64,000 nucleotides of DNA. Origin: Dipetalonema caudispina. Its lineage: Eukaryota; Nematoda; Chromadorea; Rhabditida; Onchocercidae. The position numbers and the translations under genes were made by a program. Shown here piece by piece: positions 38,566 through 52,028 of the stretch. Each line of letters begins with the position of its first letter. The first letter of the stretch is position 1. The stretch covers positions 62,001-126,000 of the forward strand of contig JABVXV010000118.1 of NCBI GenBank assembly GCA_013365325.1, read 5' to 3'. The notes below the pieces were generated by a model, which saw only the letters and a program-made list of their open reading frames with translations, was not told where the DNA came from and did not search any database.

Positions 38566-38970
38566 TCATTTACCACAACCACCACAGCAGCAACAATTAC
38601 CCCTGTAATTTATTTGATTGTAGTTGATTTTATACCAGGCTGATATACTTTCTTTAACTAGGATCCTTCAAATAGCTTCTTTCTTATCTTTGGAAAATAC
38701 TAGAGTGAATGCTGAAGAAAAATTATCAGAGGATCATGAATTATGATGTATTATGATTGAAAAGTTAAATATCCATTAATATACAGTTAATTAAGTGGTG
38801 GATGAAATTGCTCGGAAATATTATTAGAAAAAAAGGTGAAAAATGTGAAAGAGTGAAAAGAGAGGAACGTACCCGCCACCACCAAAAAAGATTGCTTGAG
38901 ATGTGTTTATAATCACAAAAAATAGCAGGACGAGCATGTATCGAACGTCGAATATATCGGATAGCACCAT
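38566..38970 (-). CDS. Short secreted Gly/Cys-rich peptide (43-44 aa)
   Basis: Two exons: 38970-38873 and 38602-38566, joined in phase 2 (GG|G). The first encodes MVLSDIFDVRYMLVLLFFVI, a signal peptide with likely cleavage after S-Q-A, then IFFGGGG. The second encodes a run of four cysteines and GGCGK before TGA. Other in-frame starts are 39018 (longer N-region) and 38937. The acceptor TAATTTATTTGATTG mirrors to AAATTACAG on the minus strand. The second exon contains GTAAAT just before its stop, so it might be internal with a further exon not identified. Gly/Cys-rich peptides of this sort are common in nematode cuticle-associated and ground-like families. Function is unknown. Confidence 0.6.
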
Positions 38971-41900
38971 TTGTTGCTGTTGAAGAGAGATTTGGGCTGA
39001 TTTGAATTTCCGATCCATTGGTAACGTATTTAAAGAGGAAGTCTATAGGTACGATTCAACAAGTCCCACCCCGGAATTCGTTGATAATTACTGCTAATAC
39101 TGTTAGGATTCGATGGAAGAGTGAAATATTTTCATCTGATTTCTAAGAATGATTCTTCGCCATAGAATAAGGAAAACTTTTAATTCACCGATTTCATTAT
39201 GTTTTATCTACCGGAAATATTTCATGATGAGCATTTTCGAAGAATCTAAATGTTGTGATACTCTATTAATCTTAGGTATCACTTTAACTAATATTCAAAC
39301 TCGCATTTCATTTGATAGATTTTTGATAATATTATCACTAAGACGATTTATTTATATATGAATTCGAGTTTTTATGCAATGAAATGGAGAGATGTAATAT
39401 TTTCTACATTATTCATTCTTTCTAATTCAATCCCACAAACTAATGAATGAATTAAATTACTAAGATGCATCCGTTTTCCTCTCTATAATTAGAGATCATA
39501 TATGGCGGAATTGCTTCATTGTGGTTGACTAGCAGCTATCCGAGAATTAACAGAAAAATGTGTTTAAAACACACTTTAAGTAACTGCTCTATTTTATTCT
39601 GTTTCATTTCGTTGAACTTGACATCAATAATAACCTTTACAAAACGAAGCCAAGAGGAAAGCTCAATTGGAAAATGGCTGTCATATCAGATTTTTTTTAG
39701 CACAAAAGAAGAATACAGTCAGAATTTATTTATAATGATCTTTAAATTATTTTTATTTTACTTTTAAGTATTGAATAGCGAATCTCAATATTTTATTAAT
39801 TATGATGGAATTTCATGGGATTGCAAAGTTTTTGAATTTAACACCCGTCAGTCTGCGTAGACAGGAATTTCGGATAATATGTTTATGTCCATATCTGATA
39901 ATTATTTACTGCAATATCGTAGTTGAATTATCTAAAATTTAAGGTTGGTTTTTTCAATTTCATTTGCATCTTTTCATTCATTTCATTTAGACAAACAGTG
40001 GTAACAGATCGTGATCATACATGAATATAACGATGAGTTACGTGTTAGACATCCATCGATTCATATTTTTTCATCAGCTTCACTTGTTCCCCTCGATCAC
40101 CAGAAAGAAGAATTAGGAGTAATAATCAAATGCTAATCCCTTTCCTACAGCAACAGGTTTTATAAAACGAGAAAGATAAGAAAATATCGGATACAGAAAT
40201 CAGCAGATTTAACAGATATCCTCCTCACGTCCTATTTTAATATCTCAAAGAGTTATATTAATTAGTTGAATAAATTCAGTAAAATATTATATTTTAAAAT
40301 TTAGAAATGAGAAAATGATGTGACGTAAAGAAATATCGTGTAAAGAATAAATGACCTCATTTCAGGTGCATTTTATTAGATGTTATTTGAAATAACAATG
40401 AAAATGAGAAAAGAGAATACATTTTACGCGGATGAATATAAATCAATCAAAAAAGTTATAACAGTACAACAGAAAGTGGAATTAATTAAACTTTGTTCGC
40501 CGACTGTAACTCCTTTATTCTTAGAGATATTTTAATTTCCCAATTTTCGAAAAGGAACAGAGAAAGGTAACCAAAAAGAAAATGCCGCTTTATTATATCA
40601 AAAAATTAGTATATTAAATTAAAATCAAAATATTTAAATCTGAATCAGTTCAAATTTGTTTCTAAGTACTTATAGGCAAAAAATTATCATTGTAATCACG
40701 GAAAAACATGTTATTACCTGAAATGAAAGTGTTGTTTTTCTCACTAAGGTGAAAAATTTGGTGGCTGAAGAGAGATAGCCTGTAATGAATGATACGAGGC
40801 AATTTTAATGCTCAAGTTGGGGACCAAACTACCATTTAAAATTTAAGATTGTAAAATTTGAATTTAGAGAAATTTGAAACCTGCAATAGACTCTCATACC
40901 TTCTTGTAACAAACACTTTTTACTAAAGTGTAGCAAATCTACTAGTATCTTCCTATAATAGCAATTGTTGATACTCAGTTATTCGGCAGATTTATTCTTC
41001 CCCTTTACAATTTTTTTTTTTCAGCTTTTCAAAGCCCAATATTGGCTTATCCATTGGTATGAGTTTTGTCTCACAAATCCAATCTTCTTCTAATACTTCT
41101 GGAAAACGCGATATTACCTTTCCCTAACCTTGAGACTTTGAGGAAATTGAAAGTTAGCGAAATTTAAAATTACGCAAATATTATAAAAAATACCATTGAA
41201 TAATAACTTGCAACTTTCTTCCTCTTTTTTGAAACATATTTATGCAACTGAATGAATTTTTGTCTTCAGTTGTAAAATACCCGAAGGTAATTCATAAGGC
41301 TTGATAGACTTTTTAATTGTTTTGGCTTATTTGCAACTGCAACAGTTATTTTAGCTGCAACATTGTTTTATTTGAAGATATACTTCACAACATTTTTACT
41401 GATAAAACATAAAGTTAAATTCAAAAGATTAGAAATTTAGAGAAATATTCAACAGTGGATGAAATCCTGAATTCTTTACATATACCTTGATTGTCGCTTT
41501 CATTGCAGTTATATGCCATCAATTCGAGATTATTCTAATTAGCACTCTAAAACTGTTAAAAGCTGGAATATCAAATACCCGTAAATAGACTGGTAATTCG
41601 TTGAAAGCGGTTATAATAGCTTCATTACTAAAAATTGAAGAGAAATTTAAGTTTCATGTTGACGGAAATCTTTTGTTGAAATCAATAAATTGATATTTGT
41701 TGAAATTATTAGAGTGATTGCGACTCAATCGGTTTAAGTCAGCAAGGGATTTAATTTCCCTGCGATATGGAAGTCATTTGATTTTTTAAAATATGGAACC
41801 AAAAAAAGAGGAAAAGAAAATGTACTCGGAAAAAACTTAGGCTTAATTTCGGTGCTTCCAAATTTTAAAAAATGACAAATTTCTGGAATTTACTATAGCG

Positions 41901-44900
41901 AATTTATTTTAATATGTCATTTGGCGATGAGCAAAATCACACAATATAATTTGTAAATATTTTATATCATCAAGTTTGTTTGATATTTCCATTTGTCAGA
42001 GAAACTTATTTTCAGTGAATTGGTACTTTCACCAAACAATTAAGAGAAGTTTATTTCTATAATTGATAACAACCGGAAAATTTCGCAAGAATTCAAAAGC
42101 TTTTCTTCTATTTTTTCCTCCATTCTCATTTTCTTTTGTAGAAAACACACTAATAATTGGGATTTCAATTTCTTTAATAAACTTTAAGTCATCAAAAATC
42201 AAGTTCAGTCATCTGTCTTTCATTGTAAAGTTCAGGAGGATTGAAATATATTTTAATTTAGAATGAAATTATTGAAATATATCAACGAAAGCATTAGGTA
42301 CCTTGAAGTTCCTTAAACTTCCTACAAATTAGTTTTCCAGTCGGATTATGTTTCGGAAACTATTAGGCTGAAGAATGAACGGTGAGAAAATGTGATAAAG
42401 AGATTTTCCACTTTTCGAACAATTCACATCAAGCAATATGAATCACTGCTAATTATTTTTTTACCTCAAAATTCTTAAAAAAAATTTTATAAAGAAATAC
42501 CAACGAACAATAAGAAAATAGGATAATAATTTAAGCAATTTAAAAATTATTCCTTTTATTGATAAGAAGCAAATTATCGAAAGTTGGATTTTTTTTTTCC
42601 TTTTGTCTGCAACCATAGACTGAAAAATCCACAATCTAGGCTTAAATTTAGTCATTTCAGAGTCCTGAATAAATCCATTCGGGCAAACGAGCAATTCTAT
42701 AGGATTACTTTAATTTTTATCCAAATCTGTTTAAAATCGCAAGTGAACAAAATGTTTTCATTATTGGTTAAAAAGTTAACAATCTTTAAATGATCCAATT
42801 TTACTCATTCATTGTCACATTAATTTGTTTTTTTACCCATTTTGGATATAAAAGTGAAATTTTATGGTGGAGTAAGTTGCATGTAAAGAAAGATTAGATA
42901 AAAATCCATTCAAATTTTGTCTATTAGTTCAAAGAAAAAAAAGTTCATTCGATTACAGCTGAAATGCATCGATTAAGAAAAATGATATATTTAAAAAAAT
43001 ATTATGCTAAAAAAAAAAAATTTATACTGTTTTAAAACAGCACATATTTGGCTTCCAAATTTCGGTTCCATGAAGTGTAGTCAATTCAAATGAAATTTAC
43101 GAATGGAGCTATAAATGTTTCAAGAGGGAAATTGTTCAGTCAACTTTTAGGAGAGAGACAAACAAAAATGATACGCGTAAATGCGACAGAGTTGACAGAA
43201 ATCATAGTACACCATAATAGCGGTAACCTAAGAGAGGACACAAATTGGGAAGGCAAAAGAAAACAATTTCATTACTTTTGTTGATCGTTTAAGATGTTAT
43301 GAGGGATAAGGATCGGATCAAATAGGTATTGCAAGCAGGTAAGTTTTTTTTTTAATAAAAGACGAAGGTAAAGGTGTAGAAAAAACTTCTTGCTTAATTA
43401 ATACTCTCAATATTTAAGATTTTTACTGTTTCCATTATTTCAAATATCGTTTCGTTTATTTTCACAAACTATGACATTTCTCTATTTCATCATCTTTATC
43501 ATAACTATCCCAATAATGTTCATTCACTAAATTTACCATTTCTAGTAACACTACTAACCATATCCAATATCTAACTTTTGTTTACTCCATAACAACAGCA
43601 TTATTTGTAGAAGTGAATTTGAAATATTTGAGAAGTTTGATTAAAATAAAACTGTAGCAAAGTGAACAGAAAGTTTCTTGTGTACGATCAGAAATCGATG
43701 AATTGAAGCAGTATTCCGGAATAAGCATTAGGCATTTATACAGGACACGTTTCTTTTTCCTATAAATGAAATGCAAACTTGATTTATGTTGCTAATGACA
43801 GGTGCATTTAGTGCAATAATTAATCTGCTTGCAAAATTTTTCTAATTCATTTCTTATCGAAAAACAGTTTTAAAAATATCCGCCATATTGCTATTGTACT
43901 CTTTCCATCCCTAAATGACTTCATTTTGATTTATTGACAAAGAATTTTAAAATTCTTTAATCATCAAAATGACAAAGTTTTATCCGAGCATTGCTATCTC
44001 AAACATTTCCGCATTCGACTGCTACTCTTTTGTTCCTCCGATCCGTTACTTCTACCACTAACGCATATCATTTTTTTCGGATTATAATGCAATGAAGGGG
44101 GGAAAAAAAGGGAAACGAACAAAGTTGATATTTTCTAAGATATCTTAAAGTTAACTTTGTTTAGAAAATAGACGATTGATTTTAGAAATGCTGAAATATG
44201 CAGTATTCAAACATAAAATGGTATTGGGAGAAATGCCGCATAACTTCTATTTGAGAATTTAAGAGATGGCATTGTTAGTGTTATTGTATTCATGAAACTT
44301 TGCACAATTCATTCAGGATTTGTTTTCCTGAATGAGTTGAGTATTAACAGGAAGCACAAGAAGACAATTTATCTGCTACTCAAATTTTTTTGTTTTGGAA
44401 TCGTCAGAAATGATATCTTGTATTGTTGATGAGTTAAAAAGAATCAAGAAGAGTACGGGGAACAGGAGATAAAAATTGCAATGGGAAGATTGAATCCTCC
44501 GAAATACGGGTCGTTTCAACCTCTCCATGAAGAATGGGGCAGAGCATTATCAAGCTAGCAAAGCATTATTAATTAATCCACTTATCCTATGGTAGGTATT
44601 CTTTTACCCTATATAATTTCATTCCGCGCGGTGCGCTATCGACAAACCATTCATTTAGCATTGACAAATGCATCGGCAGCTTCATCGGAAATTCTGCTTC
44701 TGTCATATCTAATCTCCACTCCATGAATATCTGATACTTTGAGAGAGTTACTAAATTGGCTTCATTTTTCTTGAAAGTTTTGCATTCATTTGGATAATTG
44801 AAAAAGATTCTGATACTCTTCAAAACATCTATATTTGATACAAACCACGGTCAAACGTGTAGGAAGATAGAGAAGTAAAGTAACGTGAAGGTCAATTTGA

Positions 44901-44925
44901 GACAATTTGCAGACTCTGATAAAAC
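38971..44925. other. Gene-poor intergenic DNA
   Basis: About 6 kb searched on both strands for signal-peptide exons, conserved motifs and exon chains; none is convincing. The short open frames at 39149, 39519, 42063, 43090 and 44587 (minus) have no splice context. A 9-bp perfect stem with a 7-nt loop lies at 44310-44334. Confidence 0.5.
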
Positions 44926-46171
44926 ATGAGCAGAATTCATCAGATTATCGTGTTTTTAATTGTCATCAACGAAGTGAAGGGATTATTTTTCAACTTCTGC
45001 AACAGGTTTAATCATTTCACACATTCGCTTTGAAAATTAGATGTAAGTTTAGTTTTGAGAGTAGTTCGAACTTTGAGCTACAGCAATTCTCAATTTATAA
45101 AGTCTGCTTCCGTATTTTGATTTTAAAATCTTCAAAAAAATTTTTGACAAATACTATTTCTAACAGTTTCAGATGTCGTTGTTGTTCTATGAAATGTTGT
45201 GGCAGCTGTTGCAATGGCAGAGGTCATGGTGGTGGAGGTTGCGGTAGGGGTGGTTGTGGTGGTAGAGGTTGCGATGGAGGCGCTTATAATAGCGGTTACG
45301 GTGGCGATGGTGGAGATGGTTGCGGTGGTGGAAATTACAATGGTAATGTTGGTGATGGTGGTAATGTAGGTGGTTATACTGGTGGTGGTGTTGGTGATGG
45401 AGGTGGTTATACTGGTGGTGGTGTTGGTGATGGAGGTGGTTATACTGGTGGTGGTAGTGGTAATGTAGGTGGTTATACTGGTGGTGGTGTTGGTGATGGA
45501 GGTGGTTATACTGGTGGTGGTTGTAATGGAGGGTATAGCGGATGCGGGGGCCAACACGGTTATGGCAACAAGGGCACTGACAGAGAAGGTTGTTCATTTT
45601 AAAATTTAATATTTATGAAATCATTCTTTCTCACAACATTGAATTCAGATGAATTGCAGAATGTAAGAATTCAAAAATTTTAGACTTACTAAAAGGTAAA
45701 TGAATGGTAAATCTTGGGCGTAAGAAGATCTCATAGTGTTGGAAAGCCTAGTCTTCTGTTCCTTCTGTTTTTAGCAATCATAAGCGAGAATGTTATTTGT
45801 TCTCTTTAAAGGCTAAATAACTTTTTCCATTGCCAATAATTCAGTGTGATACAAACTTAGGTTGATTGTAGAACTTTTATGTTGGTCTATTGTATAATTT
45901 CCAATTTTTAGGATTTGGCAGTGAATATAGATTGAGGAAGCGCTCGAGTAATGCTGGGCTTAAATCAATGAGTAATCAGATTGACGACAGTGGTAACAAT
46001 GATACAAGTGGTAGGAATAATCGGCGTGGCACTGGTTATAACGATAATCATGGTGATAGTCATGTTAATATGAACAGATCCGGTAATGGAGGATGCAAAC
46101 CAAACTATCATTATTTTGGGATTATAATGCCACTGAATTTTGGGATCCCAATATTTGGTCTTGGCCTCTAA
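44926..46171 (+). CDS. Secreted Cys-cluster, glycine-rich repeat protein (251 aa)
   Basis: Three exons: 44926-45005, 45173-45588 and 45912-46171. Phases 2 and 1 close exactly. Exon 1 is a signal peptide (IIVFLIVI core) ending phase 2 in an Arg codon (AG|A). Exon 2 opens with a cysteine cluster, RCRCCSMKCCGSCC, followed by a Gly-rich region. That region ends in five copies of an 11-residue unit, GGYTGGGVGDG with variants. Exon 3 adds a basic RLRKRSS site (possible furin cleavage), an Asn/Ser/Arg-rich stretch and a hydrophobic tail FGIPIFGLGL. The donor at 45589 is GTTGTT; reading through it gives TGTTCATTTTAA and an earlier stop, so a shorter 194-residue form is possible. The composition suggests a cuticle or extracellular-matrix protein. 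Function is inferred only. Confidence 0.7.
45369..45533 (+). repeat. 33-nt coding tandem repeat, five copies
   Basis: Five in-frame 33-nt units encode GGYTGGG plus a variable four-residue end (VGDG, VGDG, SGNV, VGDG, CNGG). The low-complexity pattern also leaves two long antisense frames open (Thr/Ile-rich and His/Tyr-rich), which are not genes. Confidence 0.9.
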
Positions 46172-49100
46172 AAAGTCTACGGCAGATATTTGTTTCGGGT
46201 GAAGCAAAGAAAGAAACATAGAAAAGTATTAACGCTAGTTAGCATAAATATCTTATTCATCACTGAATGATGCCCATTGTCGTAAGTTCGTTCTGCTTCT
46301 TACGACAGCTGAGAGCTTCTATCAGATTACTTAAATGATTCATTTTTCTTTCCCGTGCATTAGAATCTCGATTAATTCCCCTTTAATTAGAATGATGTCA
46401 GCATATCCTTGCGGAGTGGTCCTTGTATCTGTGTATTAACATTTTCGTACTTCTATTTTCCCATTTTTTTCTTTTTGTAGAATTTCAATACATACAACTT
46501 ATTTCTACTTTACTTCTTGAATGAATCTGATATGTTACGAAATGCATAGCGAATCAGAAGAGGAAAAGGATAAGATTATGTTCAACGGTTCGCCACCTTA
46601 AGCTTTTAAACTGTAAACTTGAAAACCGAAAAATATTGAGAAGTTTTCCATATCTTCTCGTTACAAAAATATTCTGTACATAAAAATTTTCCTTGTAAAA
46701 ATTTTATGCATTAAAACAATAACATTGGATAACAAATTGGGATTAGAAATTTGAAAATTCGCAAAGTACTGTAAAGTTTGATATCCGGCATAAATATTAC
46801 AAGTGCCGTTAATGACATGGCTTTTTATACGTTGTGCCTTTTCAATCTGCTTTAAAGTGGATAATAAAATGCATCATATATTTAATAAAATAACAAGCAT
46901 ATTTTAGATTTCTGTAATTCGTCTTATTTTACTTAATTATAGGTCCGTAAGTTTTAGCCACTGAGTTCATTGCCTATATCGGTTTTCTCCTTTTACCGAA
47001 TTTCTTACTTACTGATGACAATCCTCCTATTCCACTCATCGAATGAATTGCTGTTTGCAAGTATTCTACTCAGATGTTCATTCTCGAAAATCTAGGATTA
47101 TAACCTTCTTGAAGGACATATCCTGCAATTTGCAAGCCACTGTTTATTGTGCGCACAAAACAATAAATTATAAAAGGCAATGTCAAGTATCAGAAGTTTC
47201 ATCGTTATCATACATCCTTTCATGACAAATTAATGTTATGAGTACTGTTGTGCATGAGAATGAATTTTGTTTAAGTTAAAACATATTTTATTCGGTCCTC
47301 ACAAAGACTTCATTTCATTTGTGAATAGAAATTACAACAATATCGACTGTAAAATTTCAAGGGTCAAGATTGCAAGATTACTTTGTGCAGATATAAAGAA
47401 GATTCATATTGAGTTAGAAGAAAAAAATTGAACCGATTATTTGTACAACAGCTAAAATTGAAAGTAGTCTGCTTTGTGGACTTCAAAAAAGATTGAATTA
47501 AAGTTCAATTTTCATGATTAGATACATTTCACTTTTTCAAAAAAGTGAATAGCTCATTTCATCCGTTGTTTATCCAATCCTCTGAATATGGGTAATAATT
47601 ATCTTTACATTTATCACTTTGGAATTTATAGCTATTCGCATACCATCTAATACCTTACTATTCCTACTTAAAGATCAATCCTGAAATTGCTGTCTTTTCA
47701 GCGTCACCCTAATTGTTATGTTGCTAACAAATTTTTTATCAGTACATTATGTTGCTGAACATAATGTTAGTATTTAATCATGATGAATATGAAACTGGTC
47801 AGAACGGTTTTTGCAATAATGATATTATATAAGTGCTGCAATTTCACTTTCAAATTTACTATCCATAACAACATCCAATATAACGACTGATCAAAATCAA
47901 GATATATCACTTCATGCTAGTATCATACTGTTCCTATCGTATCTCATTACTACATTTTAACATTCACTTACAACAACATCGACGGAAACAATTAGTCTAC
48001 TGAAAATTAATAAGCATACGGAAATAAAGCATAATATGCGTGCCATAATATTTAGTGCAGCACAGTATGACGATGTACTGTGGTACAATATAAAATAATC
48101 TGATAACCGGAATACAATGCTGTATCATTATCTTTTTTTTCTTAATTTATATACTTTAGGCTTTCAATTGATATTTGTCAGAATGCATGTTCGGTACATT
48201 GTGTCAACTATGCTTCACTATCAACAGGATAATAAACTTTGGATTTATTGTCCGATACTCGTTGATCCAACAGCATTTGCTGTTTGCAATGATATATCAT
48301 AAGCCTAACCACCTGAAATAAGCTAACAATAACAAGTATTAACTGAAATATTCTCATTTGTTGATATCATATGAATATAAAATGAAACGCTGAAATCCAT
48401 CAGTGCTGTAGAAGAATGAAGTTGATGTATTTTGTGATAAGTACGAGCAATAAATCATCTCATAATTAAATAAGTATCATTAATGAATAGATGAACAACA
48501 TATCAAGCAGTTAGATAGAGGTATATATGCTGTGTGGTAGACGATAACCGGCGATATCTAGAAATAGGTAGGTAAAAACATTTGGTTTTGTTAATTTGTG
48601 TACATATGCGATATTTTAAAAAATTTCGCAACACCTCTTATCGTATTAATTTTTCTGCCTTTTCTTTTCGAATTAATTACAGTTCAGATTTAGAATTATC
48701 ATACCTTTAATACAATGTTTTTTCGATAACGTTTTTTCAACTTTGACGAATGATTCTCGCTCAGTCTCAATTTAGTCGACTTTTTTCATTACGCATAATT
48801 TAAAAGTTAGATTTTATATAGATGAATTCATACTCATTATTTTTTGAACTGCATTACAAACTATTGTATTTTACAAACCGGTGCAAAAATTTATTCCGGG
48901 ACTTAAATGCTAACGCCAAACGGAGCAACAATGAGCAAAAAAGAAACTGCAAATTTAATAATTTCGAGTAATAGCGTAATACATGGTAAGGAAGCGAACG
49001 TTTCGTTTCGATGTCAAGAGTGTATGAAACGGAACTTATCCGGAACGAAATATCTTTTCAGTTCAAATAAACCGTTTACAATGTGCGTGAAACCAAAACT

Positions 49101-51176
49101 GATTGGAATATGTGTTATGAGGTGAAAGGAAAGTGGCAAAATAAGCATTAGAAGCATTGTACCCAGAATCGTTTAGTTGTACCTATTTCGAAGTTTGCAT
49201 TTGAAATCTGCATGTTACATAATTGATACAAACAAATATAATTTAATATCGCTTACGACATACAAATGCTTGAAATTATAGAGATGATTCATGAAAAAGG
49301 AATAGCAACGGCATAGAGCTGTGAATTCTAATAGAGAGGTGAAAGGTTATAGTAAATAACTACAAAGCTCTAATCAATACCGCAAGTATGTATAAAGACT
49401 GAGAAGCATATAAACATTATACTCAAATATTCTTTACATTTGACAGTGCAAAGGTCATTAAATGGCGTTCATTTTTACAGATCAGAAATTTTCGGATAAA
49501 GTTCTAATCGACCATCAACTGGAAGAAGCACCGAGAAGTTTGCAAATTTAAACTTGATTGTTGATTAATCCCATATAACTGAGTTGATCGATAAGACTTC
49601 AGTTAATTTAACTTAACTAAAGTTTAGTTTAGTTCAACTTGAATAGAATAACAACTCATTCGAGAAATTTCACTAAATTGGAAAAAATAAATGAAATAAA
49701 TGGAAGATTGTTGGCGAACAATTACAATGTATATACAAATTATAGCAAATCTTCGGTTACATTCAATTATGCGAGTTGTAATTAAATATATGATCATTGA
49801 TGACCTCCTCCTCCCCCACCTGACCTCCTCTTTTAAAATTGAAAATGCTCTTGAAGAGAAATTTGAGTTATTAGCTGGTGGAATTTCATCTCAAAATTAG
49901 CCCCAAGATTTGTTTTATAAGCAGTGTTGTTCATTTAGTTAATAATTTTGTTAATAAATATAGCTATTTGTGTAGAGCGAGAAAAAATAGAAATAATCGT
50001 ATCCTTTTGTTAATCAACCAAATGAGTGATTATTGAATGAGAAACCCTGATGGAAATCCTACTTTTATTGATATAGAGCTTTTTTCATCTGATGAAATTT
50101 CAACAAAATACCATCAGATCATTAGATGTCTAAGGAACTAATAATACGAACAATCTTTTTTAATTATCTTTTGATCGATACAATTATTTCCTTGCATTCT
50201 ATGACCTAAGGTATTGTCAGTTTGCATGATAAACTTGAAAAACGTCAATTTAAATTTAATTTGAATCGTCTGCTGATCATGTGGAATCATTCAAGAATGA
50301 CCGCAACATCATGTTGGTGTAATCTTTCCACTGGCGAAAATAACACATTTATGGAACGGAGAGACTTAACTGTCCGCAATATGACCATTTTTTTGCCCTT
50401 CAACCTTTTTGGTAGCAATAAATAATCAGAAATTAGTTCGAAGAATGTTGCTTACAATTTGGAAAACTTTTATTTTGAATGTTATTGAATCCCAATTTGC
50501 CAGTCAACATTTACTTGACCAATAATCTTACAATTCATTTTATACTTTGAAGAAAAGCGTTTGCTTACTATGATATCAAAGTTGAAAAATTTATTTTCCT
50601 TGACTACAAATAGTAGGAGTATCGTCTGAAATTATCACTTCTAACTTATGCTAATCTTTTTTCCCAAAACTAAACGGAAACATCGAGTCGAGAAAGCAGC
50701 ACAAGAATTAGTCAAATGAATTCCTATTAGAGACTTGTCATATTTTGCTAGGATTATCTACTCGAGCTTCAATGTCTGTCTGGTTGATTAATTATCAAAA
50801 ATATAGAATTGATCAGTTAAAGCATTAAGTCATTGAAATCTATTGCCTTGTAACTGGTTTTTTATTGAGAATAACGAACTGTCGAATGTCAAAACAAATC
50901 ATTCTAATTATTTTTGCTTGTTGATTCTCTCCTAATTGTTTTACTTTTAGAATTCTTTTGATTCTGTAGACATCTTTATCGTTACACAAAACAGCTGTAA
51001 TTTTTGTGGTTCTAATTGGGCTGATGCTTCTTGAGAAAAAATTAATATCGACAACAATCAAGATTAGTTTACTGAGCAGTATTTCGAAAATACAGAACAA
51101 AAACATTACTTTTTCACTGTTACAAGAGAAAATTTTCCAGAAAGAATAAGATATGCTAATTATCTTTTTTTAAATG
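46172..51176. other. Gene-poor intergenic DNA with three orphan open frames
   Basis: Five kilobases without a supported gene. Open frames at 48907-49125 (with F-R-C-Q-E-C), 49700-49900 and 50222-50425 have a more protein-like composition than the surroundings. They could be isolated exons or remnants, but no splice chain or family was found. Confidence 0.4.
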
Positions 51177-52028
51177 TTAACTCTTCTGTTGCATATGTAC
51201 ATGAAATTTCACAGCCGGTACATTTTCCACTGATGATGTAACTAACGAAGTAATACCGAGGTTGTACAATGCACCCCTGTAAATAACACAGAATTAGCTT
51301 TTCGAATAGCACGCAGTTTTCAAAAAAAAAAAAAAAAAAAAAAGAAAGAATACAAGAAAAAGAACCTTATGATGCCGCATGGAAAGGCTAAATAGATAAC
51401 AGATTCTTCCACATATTGTTTACCTTCCGCAAAACTTGCTAAGATGAAAAATTTATTGTCCTGTACAACGTAAATCCCCTGAAATAATGTTGTAAACAAC
51501 CGAGTGATATCGAAGCTTAAATATTTCCATTTTAAAAACGGATCCACATCCGAAAAAAAGTAATGGAAGTATAACCTGGTGATTAGTACGCAAATTGTCC
51601 ACCTGTCTGCCAAATACAGCAGTCCAAAATTCTTTACAAAGAAATTTCATTTTCTCTAATTCAGTGATCATCCTAAAAATTGAAAGATAGCGGATATTAT
51701 AGTCAGATATTCAGTAGAAAGAGATTACCTATCTCAAGTAACCCGGAAAAGAATAATAAACCTCGGCAAGTCTTTAGCAATTTTTTCAACAAGTACGAAA
51801 CCAACACGATAGCCCAGAGCTTCCAGGCGTGTTTCAGCATTTCCCTGTAATTCAGGATCTAAATATGATCAATATGTAAAAATATAACAATAAGAAAAAA
51901 GCCATGATGTTCCACAAAAATTCCAGAACAACATGTAAGTGTTCCGGAAGCACCTGGATGAAGACTTGTTTCACCGATTTCAATTGTTCGTCCAATAATG
52001 AGACTTCCATTTGCGGATTGTCCCTCAT
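51177..52028 (-). CDS. trpp-6: TRAPP complex subunit 6 (TRAPPC6 / Bet3-like)
   Basis: Five exons: 52028-51954, 51844-51762, 51672-51576, 51478-51366 and 51276-51177. All phases close, giving 155 residues (human TRAPPC6A/B 158-159). TRAPPC6 is a core subunit of the TRAPP complexes that act as Rab1/Rab11 exchange factors in ER-Golgi traffic. Diagnostic blocks appear in order: ALGYRVG, MKFLCKEFWTAVFGRQVDN followed by LRTNHQG, YVVQDNKF, GKQYVEE, YLAFPCGIIRGAL, NLGITSLVT and a VKFHVHMQ end (human CKFQVMIQ). The N-terminal helix is less conserved. Two starts are possible: 52028 or 52010 (M-E-V-S-L-L). An acceptor TTACAG at about 52069 precedes the first by 41 nt with the frame open, consistent with trans-splicing. 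Confidence 0.9.

Noticed and set aside
44587..44823. 78-residue minus-strand open frame with mixed composition
   Set aside because: No splice acceptor near the start, no signal peptide and no recognisable family.
45132..45597. Long antisense open frames (Thr/Ile-rich and His/Tyr-rich) opposite the Gly-rich gene
   Set aside because: They are the complement of the 33-nt coding repeat; there is no start context, no splice signals and no real composition beyond the repeat.
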